The position numbers were made by a program, and so were the translations under genes. Positions 24,758 through 34,265 of a stretch of DNA of 64,000 nt are shown piece after piece (the first letter of the stretch is position 1; the number at the start of each line of letters is the position of its first letter). Under the pieces are notes generated by a model that was not told the DNA's origin, ran no database searches, and saw only the letters and a program-made list of their open reading frames with translations. This DNA comes from Lachnotalea glycerini (GTDB lineage: Bacteria; Bacillota; Clostridia; Lachnospirales; Lachnospiraceae), in contig NZ_QICS01000002.1 of assembly GCF_003201285.1 (NCBI RefSeq), forward strand, positions 558,001-622,000, written 5' to 3'.

Positions 24758-26051
24758 TTTATGCTCCGGCATTGGCGGATTCCGGCTTGGGCTGGAAAAT
24801 GCAGGACATAAATGTATCGGTTACTGTGAGTATGACAAATATGCCAGGGCTTCCTATGAAGCCATGTACGACACAAAGGGAGAGTGGTTTGCAGATGATA
24901 TCACAAAGCTTAAACCGGAGAATGTGCCTTACGCAGATATCTGGTGCTTCGGATTCCCATGCCAGGACATCTCCGTTGCCGGGAAACAGCGGGGACTGCG
25001 TGGAAAGAGAAGTGGAATCTATTACAACATCATTGACCTTGTCAAAGGCAAAGAAGAAAGTGGTAAACCCACATACTTACTTGTTGAGAACGTTAAGAAC
25101 CTGCTCTCAGTTAATGGAGGATTCGATTTTGCCGCCGTTTTGTCTGAAATGGATGAAGCAGGGTATGACACGAAATGGCAGGTGCTTAACTCCAAGGATT
25201 TCGGAGTCCCGCAGAACCGGGAGCGGGTGTTCCTTATCGCAAATCTTAGAAGCAGAGGCAGACGGGAAATATTATCTGTCACTGGAGAAGACGGCAGAAC
25301 TCTTGAACAGATTATAGGCGGTATGCAGGGATACCGGGTTTATGATCCGGCTGGGGTGTCGGTTACCCTTGGAGCTAATGGCGGAGGAATGGGAGCAAAG
25401 ACGGGGCTGTATTTCATTGATCAGTGCAGCAGCCCCAAGGTTACAGAAGTGGCAAGATGTATCCAGGCCAGATATAACGCAGGTATTATCAACTATCCTG
25501 CCAGTAATTCCGGTGTGATGGAAGTCCATGCGGTTCTGACACCGGAAAGGATAGAGAAGCGGCAGAATGGCAGGCGGATGAAAGAGGACGGTGAGCCGAT
25601 GTTTACGCTGACAGGCCAAGACCGGCACGGTGTCTACCTATGTAAAAAATCAATGCAGGAGGATAAAGTAGAAATTCCTATCCGGAATGGAACAAAGCAG
25701 GGATATGACATTGCCCATCCTGGTGATGGAATCTGTCTGGCATATCCAAAAAGTGCAACCCGGAGAGGGCGTGTGGGTAAAGGGTGTTCCCAGACATTGG
25801 ACACGGGCTGCCAGATGGGAGCCGTCTTAAAATGCGGACGTATCCGCAGACTGACTCCACGTGAGTGTTTCCGGCTGCAGGGATTTCCGGATACATTGTA
25901 TGAGAGGGCGGCAGCAGTCAATTCCGAATCTCAGCTTTACAAGCAGGCAGGGAATGCGGTGACCGCCACGGTGGCTTATGCGGTGGCCATGGCACTGCCG
26001 GAATCCCGTGAAGTGGTTGATAACTGTGGTTTCAGGGAGGTTGAAAAATAA
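24735..26051 (+). CDS. C5-cytosine DNA methyltransferase (Dcm-like)
   Basis: The 438-residue protein has motif I FLDLCSGIGGFRLGLE, catalytic motif IV GFPCQDISVAG (about residue 73), motif VI LLVENVKNLL, motif VIII-like QNRERVFLIAN and motif X QAGNAVTATVAYAVA. A long target-recognition region lies at about 190-350. The start is ATG 24735, overlapping the preceding methyltransferase. No cognate restriction enzyme is adjacent, so this is an orphan methyltransferase, probably protecting phage DNA. Confidence 0.95.
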   Translation: MKQLTFLDLCSGIGGFRLGLENAGHKCIGYCEYDKYARASYEAMYDTKGEWFADDITKLKPENVPYADIWCFGFPCQDISVAGKQRGLRGKRSGIYYNIIDLVKGKEESGKPTYLLVENVKNLLSVNGGFDFAAVLSEMDEAGYDTKWQVLNSKDFGVPQNRERVFLIANLRSRGRREILSVTGEDGRTLEQIIGGMQGYRVYDPAGVSVTLGANGGGMGAKTGLYFIDQCSSPKVTEVARCIQARYNAGIINYPASNSGVMEVHAVLTPERIEKRQNGRRMKEDGEPMFTLTGQDRHGVYLCKKSMQEDKVEIPIRNGTKQGYDIAHPGDGICLAYPKSATRRGRVGKGCSQTLDTGCQMGAVLKCGRIRRLTPRECFRLQGFPDTLYERAAAVNSESQLYKQAGNAVTATVAYAVAMALPESREVVDNCGFREVEK

Positions 26052-26133
26052 TCTGGAAAGATGGAGAATTGCATTGACTTTACACCCGTTTAGAGTGATT
26101 TATGTAGTACCAAAAAAACGGAGGTAAAGGCTT

Positions 26134-27039
26134 ATGAAGAAAATTATAACAACTACGGAAAACAGGAAAGACATTGTCAAGGCAATATGCGAAATCACAG
26201 GGGAGAGTTCCCAGTACCTGGGTGTCCCAAGCTGCGGATACGAGATTGGCAAATGCATTGTGAACCGGACTGGCGAGGTGGAACTCCCGGACGGGGATGA
26301 GAAACTGGAGGAAATGATTCTTGCTGGTCTGATGGAAAGAGGACTGGTGGAAAGGGAAGAGGAGATGGAGGGTTTGGAGATTAAGATTCCTATGGGAGAG
26401 CATACGGGACTGAGTTTGAAGAACCTGGTCTTCATGATCCACAGCAAACAGTACCTTTTGAACAAAGCCGTTGGGAGAAAAGCTTTCCAGGTAAATGATG
26501 AGTTCCTTGTAAAACTGCAGGGGACAGAGCCGGAGGGCAGAGGAGAATTCCTGGAACTACTCCATTCCTGTAAAGGGAATGAGCGGAACAAAGGCTTTTA
26601 TTTTACAGAGGACGAGATTGTGTTTGAGGCATTTCCATTTTCTGAAAATGGGGAGGACACGGGAGCTTATGCAAAACTGGCATCGAGTATGTGTGCGGCC
26701 GCTTTAGACAGCAAGCGGGTGAATCCGGCAGAAACCATTGCAGAGAACGAGAAGTATTATATGCGCATCTGGCTTTTACGACTGAACCTTGGCGGGGCAG
26801 AGGGGAAAAAGATACGCCAGGTGATGCTTGCCAATTTAAAAGGGCATTCTGCTTTCCGCACTCCGGAGGAAATTGAAAGGGCAAAGGTACGAAGCCGCCA
26901 GAGGGCTGAAGCCCGGAAACAGACGGAGCAGGAGGTTTTAGGGCAGGCAGAAGCTGAGAGAGATGCCCTGATGAATGATTCGGTAAACCAACTGTTTTCA
27001 GAAGAAAACGGAATTACAGAGGAGAAGGAAGAACCTTAG
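26134..27039 (+). CDS. Phage/ICE 'virulence-related' protein of unknown function
   Basis: This 301-residue protein begins KKIITTTENRKDIVKAICEI and has YLGVPSCGYEIGKCIVNRTG and LKNLVFMIHSKQYLLNKAVG segments. It ends in a charged coiled-coil tail. Proteins of this type recur in Clostridia phages and conjugative elements and are often labelled virulence-related without functional evidence. It has its own ribosome site (CGGAGGTAAAGG) and follows the methyltransferases, so it may be part of the DNA-modification block. I do not assign a function. Confidence 0.6.
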   Translation: MKKIITTTENRKDIVKAICEITGESSQYLGVPSCGYEIGKCIVNRTGEVELPDGDEKLEEMILAGLMERGLVEREEEMEGLEIKIPMGEHTGLSLKNLVFMIHSKQYLLNKAVGRKAFQVNDEFLVKLQGTEPEGRGEFLELLHSCKGNERNKGFYFTEDEIVFEAFPFSENGEDTGAYAKLASSMCAAALDSKRVNPAETIAENEKYYMRIWLLRLNLGGAEGKKIRQVMLANLKGHSAFRTPEEIERAKVRSRQRAEARKQTEQEVLGQAEAERDALMNDSVNQLFSEENGITEEKEEP

Positions 27040-27042
27040 GAA

Positions 27043-27156
27043 GTGGCTAAAATACATGGTTTCCCGCCTTATTACTGGATTCTGGCGAGGGCTTATATAA
27101 AATATGGATTTGATGACTTTATATTAAAACAAGCTTTGGAGAAAAGCTGTCCATAA
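27043..27156 (+). CDS. Small 37-residue ORF before terminase
   Basis: A GTG-initiated frame gives an aromatic-rich peptide (VAKIHGFPPYYWILARAYIK, then YGFDDFILKQALEKSCP). It starts three bases after the previous stop and has a weak purine-rich site upstream. Composition is protein-like, but coding status is uncertain. Confidence 0.4.
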   Translation: MAKIHGFPPYYWILARAYIKYGFDDFILKQALEKSCP

Positions 27157-27237
27157 AAATAAACTGATGAGTCAAGGAATTAGAGCTTCTTCTGAGGCTC
27201 TTTTCTTTTGCCGGAAAACAGAGGGGAGGTGGAGCAG

Positions 27238-27717
27238 ATGGCACAGAGCGGCAGAAAACCAAAGCCTACGGCGGTAAAAGTCCTGGAAGGGAATCCGGGA
27301 AAGCGGAGTTTAAACACGCAGGAGCCAAAACCGGAGAAGAAGGCTCCACGCTGTCCGGTCTGGCTGGAGGAGGAAGCGAAAAAGGAATGGAAGCGTATGG
27401 CAAAGCAGATGGAGCAGCTTGGCATCCTCACTGAGATTGATATGGCGGCTTTTGCCGGGTACTGTCAGGCATATGCCCGGTGGAAAGAGGCAGAGGAATT
27501 TATTACGCAGCATGGAACCATCGTAAAGACACCTTCCGGTTATTGGCAGCAGGTGCCCCAGGTTTCCATTGCCCAGACCTATCTAAAAATCATGAACCGT
27601 TTCTGTGAGCAGTTTGGACTTACCCCCTCCTCCAGAAGCCGCATTGTGGCTGAGAATGGGGAGGATAAGGAAAGCGATGCCATGGAACTGCTCCTGTATA
27701 AAGGCGGTGGCCGGTAA
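27238..27717 (+). CDS. Terminase small subunit (P27 family)
   Basis: This 159-residue protein has the P27-type N-terminus AQSGRKPKPTAVKVLEGNPG and helical parts CPVWLEEEAKKEWKRMAKQM and GILTEIDMAAFAGYCQAYAR. The small subunit recognises phage DNA for packaging. The ATG at 27238 follows GGGGAGGTGG. Its stop overlaps the start of the large subunit (TAATG), which supports coupling. Confidence 0.93.
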   Translation: MAQSGRKPKPTAVKVLEGNPGKRSLNTQEPKPEKKAPRCPVWLEEEAKKEWKRMAKQMEQLGILTEIDMAAFAGYCQAYARWKEAEEFITQHGTIVKTPSGYWQQVPQVSIAQTYLKIMNRFCEQFGLTPSSRSRIVAENGEDKESDAMELLLYKGGGR

Positions 27718-29267
27718 TGTTTGATGAGGCAAAAGCGGAACATGCGGTCAACTTTATCAACTGTCTGAAGCATACCAAAGGCCGGTGGAGGGGAGTTCCC
27801 TTTGAACTACTGCCTTGGCAGGATACCATTATCCGGGAGGTGTTCGGTACAATTAAGGATAATGGCTACCGTCAATACAACACCGCTTATGTGGAGATTC
27901 CGAAGAAGAACGGAAAGTCGGAACTGGCGGCTGCTGTTGCTCTTTATATGACCTGCGGGGACGGGGAATGGGGTGCGGAGGTTTATGGCTGTGCCTCTGA
28001 CCGGCAGCAGGCGTCCATTGTGTTTGATGTAGCGGTGGATATGGTGGATCAGTGTCCGGCATTAAAAAAACGTATTAAGCCGGTCATGTCGGTAAAGCGG
28101 CTGGTATATAAGCCGACCAACAGTTTTTACCAGGTGCTTTCCGCAGAAGCCTATACGAAACACGGTCTGAATGTCCATGCGGTTATTTTTGATGAATTAC
28201 ATGCGCAGCCGAACCGGGAACTGTTTGATGTCATGACGAAGGGATCCGGTGATGCCAGAACACAGCCGTTGTTTTTTCTGATTACAACGGCAGGAAATGA
28301 CCGGAACTCGGTGTGTTTTGAACAGCACCAGAAGGCAGAGGACATTATACTTGGGAGAAAGATAGACCCTGCGTTTTATCCTGTGATTTACGGGGCGAAG
28401 GATAACGCGGATTGGTCATCGGAGAAAGTCTGGTACCAGTCGAACCCATCCCTGGGATACACCATTGATATAGAAAAAGTCAGAAACGCTTATCTGAGCG
28501 CTAAAGATAATCCGGCGGAGGAGAACATTTTCCGGCAGCTCCGTCTGAATCAGTGGGTGAAACAGTCTACCCGGTGGATGCAGATGGAGAAGTGGGATGC
28601 CTGTGATTTTGCAGTTGATGAAGTCGAATTGATTGGCAGGGAATGTTACGGCGGATTGGATTTATCCAGCTCCACTGACATTACAGCATTTGTCCTGATA
28701 TTTCCTCCGAGGACAGAAGAAGAAAAATACATTATTCTGCCGTATTTCTGGATACCGGAGGAGAACATGCGGCTGCGTGTTCGCCGGGACCATGTGCCTT
28801 ATGATGTGTGGGAGCAGCAGGGATTCTTGAAAACCACGGAGGGGAATGTGATTCATTATGGATTTATTGAAAGATTCATAGATGACTTGGGTAAGAAGTT
28901 TCATATTAAAGAGATCGCCTTTGACCGCTGGGGAGCGGTACAGATGGTACAGAATCTGGAAGGGCTGGGATTCACAGTGATTCCATTCGGGCAGGGTTTC
29001 AAGGATATGTCACCGCCCAGCAAGGAACTGATGAAGCTGACACTGGAGAAGAAACTGGCTCATGGCGGACATCCGGTTTTGCGTTGGATGATGGATAACA
29101 TCTTTATCCGTCAGGACCCGGCAGGGAATATTAAGCCGGATAAGGAGAAGTCCACGGAAAAGATTGACGGTGCGGTGGCGGCGATTATGGCTTTGGACCG
29201 TTCTATAAGGAATGGTGGAAATAGTAGCGGTAGTGTTTATGATGATAGGGGGATTTTAGTCTTTTGA
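27717..29267 (+). CDS. Terminase large subunit
   Basis: The 516-residue protein has a degenerate Walker A-like EIPKKNGKSELAAAVALYM (about residue 60), Walker B-type VHAVIFDELHAQPNRELFD, coupling motif LFFLITTAGND, and nuclease-domain aspartates in YGGLDLSSSTDITAF and in FDRWGAV and KIDGAVA. It powers DNA packaging and cuts the genome, as in HK97-type phages. It is full length. An AT-rich foreign gene separates it from portal. Confidence 0.96.
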   Translation: MFDEAKAEHAVNFINCLKHTKGRWRGVPFELLPWQDTIIREVFGTIKDNGYRQYNTAYVEIPKKNGKSELAAAVALYMTCGDGEWGAEVYGCASDRQQASIVFDVAVDMVDQCPALKKRIKPVMSVKRLVYKPTNSFYQVLSAEAYTKHGLNVHAVIFDELHAQPNRELFDVMTKGSGDARTQPLFFLITTAGNDRNSVCFEQHQKAEDIILGRKIDPAFYPVIYGAKDNADWSSEKVWYQSNPSLGYTIDIEKVRNAYLSAKDNPAEENIFRQLRLNQWVKQSTRWMQMEKWDACDFAVDEVELIGRECYGGLDLSSSTDITAFVLIFPPRTEEEKYIILPYFWIPEENMRLRVRRDHVPYDVWEQQGFLKTTEGNVIHYGFIERFIDDLGKKFHIKEIAFDRWGAVQMVQNLEGLGFTVIPFGQGFKDMSPPSKELMKLTLEKKLAHGGHPVLRWMMDNIFIRQDPAGNIKPDKEKSTEKIDGAVAAIMALDRSIRNGGNSSGSVYDDRGILVF

Positions 29268-29330
29268 AATCATTGTTTAGCGAGGAAAGATATGCTAGAA
29301 TTATTTTATCTATCTTTGAGGAGGCAAGTC

Positions 29331-30245
29331 ATGGAAGAGAAGGAAATAATTTTAGCAAAAATATGTGCAATATTAGATAAACCATATTTTATAATAAAAG
29401 AGAATGGTGAGTTTAAGAAATATTTAAAGTGTTGTGGCTTAGGAAAATTATATGATGACAATGCAGATTATTTAGAGCCATATTGGTATAATGGAACTTG
29501 GCAAAATCCAAGAGAAGAATATAATATTTTCATCGGCTTGGACAATATTTTTACTGAACTTTTAAAAAGTAATGAGACGAAGAAATTATCATTACTTATT
29601 GTGGAATTAGGAAATAATATTAATCCATATATCACGTCCAGATATTATGAAGACGATAGATGTAAGAAGTATGTGGATAAATTAATTAATCTTTATCAGT
29701 TACTGGGATTCGAATTAGTAAAAGAAACAGATTATTTTGATGTAATACCGTGGAGTGGAAATACAGAAAAGATAGCCGATGTTTATGGATTAGAGCAGTG
29801 GCTACTTAATAATTATCCGGAAATTTACGATTCATATGAAGGATCGATTGATGCTTTTGTAAGTGGGAATTTTGGAACTTGCATAGAGGCTTGCCGAACT
29901 ACATTAACAGGTCTATTCTCAAAATATAAAGGTCCAGACTCCTTTGCCAAATGGTTTAGAGGAACAGCAGATATAGCTGGGGAATATGATGGTTCAAATA
30001 TGCAAGATATAAAAAATCATCTTGATGCATTAGGTAAAAGAGAATTGTCTGAATTTTTTGAAGAAAATATATCTGGTAGTTACAAGAAAACACGAGCAAT
30101 CTATAGTATCTATTCAATGCTATCAGATTATGGAACTCATAGGCAAGAAGGAACAGAGGAAACACCATCTAAGGAAGATGCACTTATGATGTTAAGAATG
30201 ACAGAGGATATTATGATTTGGATTTTTCAAAAAAGAGATAGTTGA
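29331..30245 (+). CDS. Unknown AT-rich cargo protein, possible Abi/HEPN-like defence gene
   Basis: The 304-residue protein starts at ATG 29331 behind GAGGAGG. It is much more AT-rich than the terminase and portal genes on either side. The N-terminal part resembles no known domain. The C-terminal third has DAFVSGNFGTCIEACRTTLT followed by YSMLSDYGTHRQEGTEETPS and KEDALMMLRMTEDIMIWIF, which recalls the C-terminal domain of abortive-infection proteins (a helix with counted residues, then SxxGxH-like turn). Phage genes for head assembly are not expected to be split here, so this is a moron. A role in excluding other phages is inference. Confidence 0.6.
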   Translation: MEEKEIILAKICAILDKPYFIIKENGEFKKYLKCCGLGKLYDDNADYLEPYWYNGTWQNPREEYNIFIGLDNIFTELLKSNETKKLSLLIVELGNNINPYITSRYYEDDRCKKYVDKLINLYQLLGFELVKETDYFDVIPWSGNTEKIADVYGLEQWLLNNYPEIYDSYEGSIDAFVSGNFGTCIEACRTTLTGLFSKYKGPDSFAKWFRGTADIAGEYDGSNMQDIKNHLDALGKRELSEFFEENISGSYKKTRAIYSIYSMLSDYGTHRQEGTEETPSKEDALMMLRMTEDIMIWIFQKRDS

Positions 30246-30285
30246 AATGCAGGACAATAAGTAAAGCAAAAAAATATATCATTAG

Positions 30286-30309
30286 GCGCTTCTTCGGAGG
30301 TGCTTTTTT
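30286..30309 (+). terminator. Hairpin with T run before portal
   Basis: GCGCTTC and GAGGTGC form a stem with G-U pairs around a TTCG loop, followed by six T. It lies between the AT-rich cargo gene and portal and would limit read-through from either. Confidence 0.6.
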
Positions 30310-30335
30310 CATGCCTATTTTTAGGAGGAAAGCAG

Positions 30336-31601
30336 ATGGGAATCAGAAGTTTATTGGGAATGCGGGGATCAAGGGATAAGCCAAGGAACTCTTATGCAGG
30401 TTCTGCCTTATCCTTTTTATTTGGAAGAAGTACCAGCGGCAAGCCAGTAAATGAGCGGACAGCAATGCAGACAACAGCAGTGTATTCCTGTGTAAGGATT
30501 CTGGCAGAGGCGGTGGCTTCACTTCCGCTACACATCTATCAATATACGGACAAGGGGAAGGAGCGGGTGGCTGACCATCCGCTTTATCCTATTCTGCATG
30601 ATGAGACGAATGAGGAAATGACTTCATTTGTGTTCCGTGAAACACTGATGAGCCATCTGTTGATTTGGGGAAATGCTTATGCACAGATTATCCGGGATGG
30701 CGCAGGACGGGTGCTTGGATTATATCCGCTCCTGCCTAACAAGATGCAGGTAGACAGGGCAGATAATGGGGAGATTATTTATATTTATTCCAGAGATTCG
30801 GAAGAAAATCCGAACTTTAGCACTTACGGACAGATTTATCTTCGGCGGCAGGATGTTCTGCATATCCCGGGGCTTGGTTTTGATGGCCTTGTGGGGTATT
30901 CGCCCATTGCCATGGCGAAGAATGCTGTGGGCATGACACAGGCCTGTGAAGAGTACGGAGCAAGTTTCTTTGCCAACGGAGCAAATCCCGGCGGCGTATT
31001 GGAGCATCCCGGAGTGTTAAAAGACCCCGGAAAGGTGCGGGAAAGCTGGAATGCGGTCTACCGTGGCACCAATAATGCCCATAAGATTGCGGTGCTGGAG
31101 GAAGGGATGAAATACCAGCAGATTGGTATCCCACCGGAGGAAGCACAGTTTCTGGAAACCAGGAAGTTTCAGATTAACGAGATTGCCCGGCTATACCGGA
31201 TTCCGCCCCACATGGTAGGGGATTTGGAAAAGTCAAGCTTTTCCAACATAGAGCAGCAGTCTTTGGAATTCGTAAAGTATACCCTGAACCCATGGGTAAT
31301 CCGCTGGGAACAGTCCTTGCAGAAGGCATTATTACTTCCGGAGGAGAAGAAGGAATACTTCATTAAATTAAATGTGGACGGATTGCTCCGTGGGGATTAT
31401 CAAAGCCGGATGACCGGTTATGCCACAGCAAGGCAGAACGGCTGGATGTCCGCCAACGATATCCGGGAACTGGAGGATTTAAACCCGATACCGGAGGAAG
31501 AAGGGGGAAACCTCTATCTCATAAATGGGAATATGACAAAGTTAAAGGATGCCGGGCTGTTTGCCGGAAACGGCACAGAAAAAGAAGAGGAACCAACTTA
31601 G
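30336..31601 (+). CDS. Phage portal protein (HK97 family)
   Basis: The 421-residue protein contains VYSCVRILAEAVASLPLHIY, the EMTSFVFRETLMSHLLIWGN helix, YARIPPHMVG-like YRIPPHMVGDLEKSSFSNIE and LNPWVIRWEQSLQKALL, all hallmarks of HK97-type portals. It forms the dodecameric DNA channel at the capsid vertex. ATG 30336 follows TTAGGAGGAAAG. Its end overlaps the upstream arm of a hairpin that extends to 31634. Confidence 0.96.
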   Translation: MGIRSLLGMRGSRDKPRNSYAGSALSFLFGRSTSGKPVNERTAMQTTAVYSCVRILAEAVASLPLHIYQYTDKGKERVADHPLYPILHDETNEEMTSFVFRETLMSHLLIWGNAYAQIIRDGAGRVLGLYPLLPNKMQVDRADNGEIIYIYSRDSEENPNFSTYGQIYLRRQDVLHIPGLGFDGLVGYSPIAMAKNAVGMTQACEEYGASFFANGANPGGVLEHPGVLKDPGKVRESWNAVYRGTNNAHKIAVLEEGMKYQQIGIPPEEAQFLETRKFQINEIARLYRIPPHMVGDLEKSSFSNIEQQSLEFVKYTLNPWVIRWEQSLQKALLLPEEKKEYFIKLNVDGLLRGDYQSRMTGYATARQNGWMSANDIRELEDLNPIPEEEGGNLYLINGNMTKLKDAGLFAGNGTEKEEEPT

Positions 31602-31658
31602 CGGTATGAGGCTGCTGGGGCAGGTTCCTTTTTGTGTGTAAGAAAGTGAGGAATACAG

Positions 31659-32369
31659 GTGAAACGGAAGTTTTGGAACTGGGTGAAGAATGAGGACGAA
31701 GGAGGAAGGACGCTGTACCTGGACGGGGAAATTTCAGACGAAACCTGGTATGGCGATGAAGTGACACCGGAACTGTTCCGCAGAGAACTGGAATCCGGTA
31801 ACGGTGATATTACGGTTTGGATTAATTCTCCGGGTGGAGATGTGTTTGCAGCAGCACAGATTTACAACATGCTGATGGACTACAAGGGAAATGTGACCGT
31901 GAAGGTGGATGCCCTGGCGGCATCGGCAGCCTCTGTCATTGCGATGGCAGGAACTACGGTACAGATGTCCCCGGTTGCCATGATGATGATCCACAACCCC
32001 ATGACGGTTGCCATCGGGGATTCGGAGGAGATGAAGAAAGCCGGAGCCATGCTGGACGAGGTAAAGGAAAGTATTATGAACGCCTATGAAATCAAGACAG
32101 GGCTGAACCGGGCAAAGATTTCCCATCTGATGGATGCAGAGAGCTGGTTCAATGCCAGGAAGGCGGTGGAACTTGGATTTGCGGATGAGATTATAGAGGA
32201 CAAAAGCGGAAACAGGGAGAAAGAAAATGGGCTGGAACTGGAAGGAATGATGTTTTCCAGGGCGGCGGTTGCCAATTCCCTTTTAGATAAGTTAATCCCG
32301 AAGAAGCCGGAAAAGAAGGGAATTCCGGCGGAGCAGTTACAAAAGCGTTTGAATCTATTAAGCCATTGA
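31659..32369 (+). CDS. ClpP-like prohead protease
   Basis: This 236-residue protein has the ClpP/S14 fold: ITVWINSPGGDVFAAAQIYN (oxyanion region), catalytic Ser in ALAASAASVIAMAGT (about residue 95) and His in MMMIHNPMTVAIG (about 115). It processes the capsid precursor during head assembly. It uses a GTG start 17 bases upstream of KRKFWNWV-coding sequence, behind a weak GTGAGGAA site. Position between portal and capsid is standard. Confidence 0.92.
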   Translation: MKRKFWNWVKNEDEGGRTLYLDGEISDETWYGDEVTPELFRRELESGNGDITVWINSPGGDVFAAAQIYNMLMDYKGNVTVKVDALAASAASVIAMAGTTVQMSPVAMMMIHNPMTVAIGDSEEMKKAGAMLDEVKESIMNAYEIKTGLNRAKISHLMDAESWFNARKAVELGFADEIIEDKSGNREKENGLELEGMMFSRAAVANSLLDKLIPKKPEKKGIPAEQLQKRLNLLSH

Positions 32370-32385
32370 GCAGGAGGAAGAATCC

Positions 32386-33594
32386 ATGAAACAGATTTTA
32401 GAATTAAGGGAAAAAAGAGCAAAGGCATGGGAAGCGGCGAAGAAACTTCTGGATGAAAAGCGTGGGGAAGACGGCTGCCTTAGTACGGAGGATACTGCCA
32501 CGTATGAAAAAATGGAGGCAGATGTGGTGAACCTGGGCAAAGAGATTGAGCGTCTGGAACGCCAGGCTGCCATTGATCTTGAACTGTCAAAGCCAACCAG
32601 TACACCGATTACCAACAAACCAAACGGGAATCCATCCGGTGAAGAAAAGACGGGTAGAGCAGGCATGGAATACCGCAGGGAGTTCTGGAACGCCATGCGA
32701 AAGAAGAACTACTACGATGTGAATAATGCACTGCAGATTGGTACGGACTCCGAGGGCGGATATTTAGTGCCGGATGAGTTTGAGCAGACGCTGGTGCAGG
32801 GACTGGAGGAAGAAAACGTGTTTCGTACTCTGGCAACCATAATCCAGACTTCCAGCGGTGACCGGAAAATTCCGGTGGTGGCTACCAAGGGAGAGGCTTC
32901 ATGGGTAGATGAGGAAGGACAGATTCCGGAATCTGATGATTCTTTTGGACAGGTATCCATTGCGGCTTATAAGGTGGCAACCATGATTAAAGTCTCTGAC
33001 GAGCTGTTGGGAGACAGTGTGTTTAATATGGAAGCTTATATCTCCAATGAGTTTTCAAGAAGAATCGGTGCGAAAGAGGAAGAAGCATTCCTTGTGGGTG
33101 ATGGTAAGGGGAAACCTACTGGAATTTTCAATTCCAACGGCGGAGCTTCTGAGGGTGTGACCACAGCCACGGCAAACATTACTTTTGATGATGTGATGGA
33201 TCTGTTCTATTCTGTGAAAAGCCCGTACCGTAAGAAATCGACTTTTGTGATGAACGATTCCACGGTAAAGGCACTCCGTAAGCTGAAGGACAATAACGGC
33301 ACCTATATCTGGCAGCCTTCCGTGCAGGCAGGACAGCCGGATACAGTTTTAAACCGTCCCGTAGTGACATCTGCTTACGCACCGGCCATTGCGGCAGGGG
33401 GAAAAGTCATTGCTTTTGGTGATTTCAAGTATTACTGGATTGCCGACAGACAGGGGCGTTCCTTTAAACGTCTGAATGAGTTATTCGCAGCCAACGGCCA
33501 GGTTGGCTTCCTTGGAAGCCAGAGAGTGGACGGTAAGCTGATTCTGCCGGAAGCGGTGAAAGTGCTAGCCATGAAGGCAGCAAGCGGTGCCTGA
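32386..33594 (+). CDS. Major capsid protein (HK97 fold)
   Basis: The 402-residue protein has an N-terminal coiled-coil delta domain (about residues 1-60) and mature part from about 105 with TDSEGGYLVPDEFEQTLVQG, IPVVATKGEASWVDEEGQIP, FLVGDGKGKPTGIFNSNGG and a C-terminal FGDFKYYWIADRQG. The prohead protease probably removes the delta domain. ATG 32386 follows AGGAGGAAG. This assigns the phage to HK97-like siphoviruses. Confidence 0.97.
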   Translation: MKQILELREKRAKAWEAAKKLLDEKRGEDGCLSTEDTATYEKMEADVVNLGKEIERLERQAAIDLELSKPTSTPITNKPNGNPSGEEKTGRAGMEYRREFWNAMRKKNYYDVNNALQIGTDSEGGYLVPDEFEQTLVQGLEEENVFRTLATIIQTSSGDRKIPVVATKGEASWVDEEGQIPESDDSFGQVSIAAYKVATMIKVSDELLGDSVFNMEAYISNEFSRRIGAKEEEAFLVGDGKGKPTGIFNSNGGASEGVTTATANITFDDVMDLFYSVKSPYRKKSTFVMNDSTVKALRKLKDNNGTYIWQPSVQAGQPDTVLNRPVVTSAYAPAIAAGGKVIAFGDFKYYWIADRQGRSFKRLNELFAANGQVGFLGSQRVDGKLILPEAVKVLAMKAASGA

Positions 33595-33654
33595 ATCAAT
33601 TTTTAGGATTTGCTTTAGCGGGCAGGTCTTTTTTTATGTGGAAAGGAGGCATCT

Positions 33655-33930
33655 ATGGTAGTTACATTGGAAGAAATCAAGGAATATGTGCGGATTGACA
33701 GCATCGGTGAGGACGATTTTCTGCTGGGCTTGTGTGCCACATCAGAAAGTCTGTGCAGTGACATTTTACACCGGACGTTTGATAAGATGGAGGAAGTGCC
33801 GGATACGGTGAAGACAGCAGTGCTGTATGGCATTTCCTACTTGTACGAGAACCGGGAGCAGGCGGATTTCAAAGATTTGACATTGATGCTGAAGTGCCTG
33901 CTGTTCGGGCAGAGGGATGAGGTGTTCTGA
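33655..33930 (+). CDS. Head-tail connector (gp6-like)
   Basis: The 91-residue protein has the gp6-like helical pattern LEEIKEYVRIDSIGEDDFLL, ESLCSDILHRTFDK and TAVLYGISYLYENREQADF, typical of HK97/SPP1 gp15-type adaptor proteins that bind below portal. Stop and start overlap with the next gene (TGATG). Confidence 0.88.
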   Translation: MVVTLEEIKEYVRIDSIGEDDFLLGLCATSESLCSDILHRTFDKMEEVPDTVKTAVLYGISYLYENREQADFKDLTLMLKCLLFGQRDEVF

Positions 33931-34262
33931 TGAAGATCGGACAGTGGCGGGAGCGTATCCTTATCCAGAAAAATAATATCACGAAGGATAAGACCGGAAA
34001 CCAGAAGAACGTATGGGTAGATTTCTATTCCTGCCACGCTTATGTGAATAACCTGTCTGGCCGGGAATACTGGGAGGCGGCACAGGTAAACCAGGAGGCT
34101 TCCCTTTATTTTATTGTTCGGTACTGCAGGGAACTGGAATCCATGGACAGCACCTTATACCGGATTGTGTTCAAGGGGGAAGTCTACAATATCACCTTCG
34201 TGGATTTCATGCAGTACCAGAAGAAAACCATCAAGCTGCGGGCAGAGAAAGTGAAGAGGTAG
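33930..34262 (+). CDS. Head closure / head-tail adaptor protein
   Basis: This 110-residue protein has the SPP1 gp16-like order: MKIGQWRERILIQKNN, NVWVDFYSCHAYVNNLSG, REYWEAAQVNQEASLYFIVR and YRIVFKGEVYNITFVDF. It seals the filled head and links to the tail. ATG overlaps the preceding stop. Confidence 0.88.
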   Translation: MKIGQWRERILIQKNNITKDKTGNQKNVWVDFYSCHAYVNNLSGREYWEAAQVNQEASLYFIVRYCRELESMDSTLYRIVFKGEVYNITFVDFMQYQKKTIKLRAEKVKR

Positions 34263-34265
34263 GGT

